Part shown: piece by piece, positions 3,689 to 5,517 of the stretch | Layout of the letters: every line of letters starts with the position of its first letter | Position numbering within the stretch: position 1 is the first letter of the stretch | From: Paracoccaceae bacterium | GTDB taxonomy: Bacteria; Pseudomonadota; Alphaproteobacteria; Rhodobacterales; Rhodobacteraceae | Assembly (NCBI GenBank): GCA_021767525.1 | Contig: JAASTF010000224.1 | Coordinates: forward strand, 1 to 5,517 | Length of the DNA stretch: 5,517 nucleotides | Direction of reading: 5' to 3' | Notes under the pieces: model-generated | Database searches by the model: none | What the model saw: only the letters and a program-made list of their open reading frames with translations | What the model was told of the DNA's origin: nothing | Program-made: the position numbers and the translations under genes

Positions 3689-5517
3689 TTAACCCACGGA
3701 AATCAAACGGATTGCCTGGTCCTGCTCCATCAGCCACAACAGAACGCGCGCCGCCTGCCCGCGCGGACCTGTCAGCTCGGGGTCGTCCACCATCAGCTTG
3801 CGCGCGTCCGACTGTGCGGTGGCCATCAGGGCCGATTGCCGCTCAAGGTCGGCCACGCGGAAGCGCGGCAGGCCCGATTGCGCTGTGCCGATCAGGTCGC
3901 CAGCGCCACGCATTTCCAGGTCGACCTCGGCGATGCGGAACCCGTCTTCGGTGTCGCGCAGCGTGGTCAGCCGCCGCTCGCCCCCCTCGGACAGCGGCGC
4001 CTGATACATGAGCAGGCAGGTCGAGGCCGCATCCCCCCGCCCCACGCGCCCGCGCAGCTGGTGCAGCTGCGCCAGCCCGAAGATCTCGGCCCGTTCGATC
4101 ACCATGATCGTGGCGTTGGGCACGTTCACCCCCACCTCGATGACCGTCGTCGCCACCAGCACCGAGGTGTCGCCACGCTGAAACGCGGCCATCGCCGCGT
4201 CTTTTTCGGCGGGCGGCATCTGCCCGTGCACCAGGCCCACCACCCCCTCGCCCAGGGCCGCGCGCAGGCGTTTGAAACGGTCCTCGGCGGCGGTCAGGTC
4301 CACCGATTCCGACTCGTCCACCAGGGGGCAGACCCAATAGGCCTGCCGCCCCTCGGCCACCGCGCGGCGCAGGTGATCCACCACCTCGTCCATGCGCGAT
4401 GTGCTGACCAGCGCAGTTTTGATAGGTTTGCGCCCGGGCGGTTTTTCGTCCAGCACGCTGACATCCATATCACCATATTGCGCCAGCGCCAGGCTGCGCG
4501 GGATCGGTGTGGCGGTCATCACCAGCACATCCACCGCCTGCCCTTTCTTGCCCAGCTCCAGCCGCTGGCGCACGCCGAACCGGTGCTGTTCGTCGACCAC
4601 CGCCAGGCGCAGATCGTGAAATTCGACATCCTTTTGAAACACCGCATGGGTGCCCACCAGAACATGGATATCCCCCCGCGCCAGCGCCGCCAGCTTGGCC
4701 CGCCGCTCGGCCCCCTTGTCGCGGCCGGTCAGGATTTCCAGCACGACGCCCGCATCCTCGGCCATGGGGCGCAGCCCTTCCAGGTGCTGGCGGGCCAGGA
4801 TCTCGGTCGGGGCCATCATCACCCCTTGCCCGCCCGCCTCGACCGCGACCAGCAGCGCCATGAAGGCCACCAGCGTCTTGCCCGCCCCCACATCGCCCTG
4901 CAGCAGCCGGTTCATCCGTAGGGGGCTGGCCATGTCGTCGGCAATCTCGTTCACCGCGCGGGTCTGCGCACCCGTTGGTGCATAGGGCAGCGCGGTCAGA
5001 ACGCGGGCCTGCAGCGCGCCCGTGCCCTTGGTTTGCCGCCCCTTGGCGCGACGCAGTTTCGAGCGCGCCAAGGCCAGCGTCAGCTGATGCGCCATCAGCT
5101 CGTCATAGGCCAGCCGTTCGCGCGCAGGCGCCGTCGCGGCCAAGTCGGCCAGGGTTTCAGGTGTATGGGCTGCTGCGACAGCCTCGTGCCAATCGGGCCA
5201 GCCGGCGCAGCGTTTCTGTTCCGGGTCGATCCATTCGGGCAATTGCGGCACGCGGGTCAGCGCGGCGCCCACGGCCTTGGTCATCTGTTTCAGGCTGACG
5301 CCCTGGGTCAGCGGATAGACTGGCTCGAACGTGGGGATGTTACCCGCCTCGGCCACCGGGACCACATGTTCGGGATGCACCATCTGCGCGATGCCATCGA
5401 ACATTTCGACCCGGCCCGACACCACCCGCCGCTGCCCCGTCGGCAGCAGCTTTTGCAGGTAATCGCCACGCGCGTGGAAAAAGACGACCTGGAAACTGGT
5501 TTTCGCATCCTCGACCG
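3689..5517 (-). CDS. recG: ATP-dependent DNA helicase RecG (N-terminus outside window)
   Basis: 608 C-terminal residues of RecG, the monomeric superfamily 2 double-stranded-DNA translocase that regresses stalled replication forks and processes branched recombination intermediates. The frame is open to the window edge; about 85-90 N-terminal residues are missing compared with the usual ~695. From the edge come the end of the wedge (OB-fold) domain, with VVFFHARGDYLQKLLP and GRVEMFDGIAQMVHPEHV; the linker; then the helicase core. Counted in this fragment, motif I is GDVGAGKT (207-214), motif II DEQHRFG (308-314), motif III ATPIPRSLA (335-343), and motif V/VI runs from TTVIEVGVNVPNA to QLRGRVGRG (up to 494). 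The TRG region follows, RLTTLRDTEDGFRIAEVDLE, then RGAGDLIGTAQSG. All catalytic residues are present and nothing looks broken. The GTG at 5425 is internal. The stop (TAA, 3691-3689) lies 8 bases from the GTTC array that precedes the small SOS-type gene. No terminator is evident at its 3' end. Confidence 0.97.
   Translation of the reverse strand, partial: VEDAKTSFQVVFFHARGDYLQKLLPTGQRRVVSGRVEMFDGIAQMVHPEHVVPVAEAGNIPTFEPVYPLTQGVSLKQMTKAVGAALTRVPQLPEWIDPEQKRCAGWPDWHEAVAAAHTPETLADLAATAPARERLAYDELMAHQLTLALARSKLRRAKGRQTKGTGALQARVLTALPYAPTGAQTRAVNEIADDMASPLRMNRLLQGDVGAGKTLVAFMALLVAVEAGGQGVMMAPTEILARQHLEGLRPMAEDAGVVLEILTGRDKGAERRAKLAALARGDIHVLVGTHAVFQKDVEFHDLRLAVVDEQHRFGVRQRLELGKKGQAVDVLVMTATPIPRSLALAQYGDMDVSVLDEKPPGRKPIKTALVSTSRMDEVVDHLRRAVAEGRQAYWVCPLVDESESVDLTAAEDRFKRLRAALGEGVVGLVHGQMPPAEKDAAMAAFQRGDTSVLVATTVIEVGVNVPNATIMVIERAEIFGLAQLHQLRGRVGRGDAASTCLLMYQAPLSEGGERRLTTLRDTEDGFRIAEVDLEMRGAGDLIGTAQSGLPRFRVADLERQSALMATAQSDARKLMVDDPELTGPRGQAARVLLWLMEQDQAIRLISVG

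Noticed and set aside
3684..3719. CCAGG/CCTGG inverted repeat at the end of recG as a terminator
   Set aside because: Only 5 bp with a 26-base loop and no T-tract on the minus strand; likely chance.
3459..3737. A longer 92-codon minus-strand reading that ends in the small membrane peptide
   Set aside because: The first 52 codons overlap the end of recG and run through the GTTC array and AT-rich promoter region, with no ribosome binding site at that start. The internal ATG at 3581 has an ideal AGGAGA site.
3836..4921. A 361-codon plus-strand ORF
   Set aside because: It lies fully antisense to the conserved helicase core of recG. Its His/Gln/Arg-rich composition is typical of the shadow frame opposite a GC-rich gene.

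Overview
The window looks like chromosomal DNA of an alphaproteobacterium, most likely of the Rhodobacteraceae/Roseobacteraceae group. The evidence is high GC content with strong third-position GC bias, protein sequences typical of that group (TrmFO, GluQ-RS, HisI, RecG, IscU-like scaffold), a direct-repeat LexA-type operator of the GAAC-N7-GAAC form used by this class, and a GC-palindromic intergenic element of a type I recall from these genomes. No phage, transposon, tRNA, rRNA or CRISPR was seen.

Layout. Plus strand 2-2260: the 3' part of trmFO (tRNA m5U54 methylation), a small class I SAM methyltransferase of unknown substrate, and gluQ (glutamyl-queuosine modification of tRNA-Asp), which overlaps the methyltransferase by 4 bases. 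Positions 2261-2382 hold stacked GC hairpins between convergent genes. Minus strand 2742-2383 is hisI (histidine biosynthesis). It is divergent from an IscU/NifU-like Fe-S scaffold gene (2809-3261, plus) across a 66-base gap, with near-identical ribosome binding sites on the two sides. Minus strand 5517-3689 is recG, with its N-terminus beyond the window.

The most interesting part is 3273-3680, which a gene caller could easily leave blank. On the minus strand it reads as a complete small transcription unit: an AT-rich promoter region with four phased GTTC repeats, one pair forming an exact GTTC-N7-GTTC LexA box (3646-3660); a good Shine-Dalgarno site; a 40-codon ORF for a single-pass membrane peptide (3581-3459); about 150 bases of hairpin-bearing RNA with a repeated CCTGTCYC motif; and a strong intrinsic terminator (3308-3273). 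The parsimonious reading is a DNA-damage-inducible small membrane protein. It is analogous in design, though not shown to be homologous, to SidA of Caulobacter or TisB of E. coli, and it lies directly behind the DNA-repair helicase gene recG.

Functionally, the left part is mainly tRNA modification, the centre is metabolic and Fe-S housekeeping, and the right part is DNA repair with a probable SOS accessory gene. All family assignments come from motif recognition by eye; no search was run.
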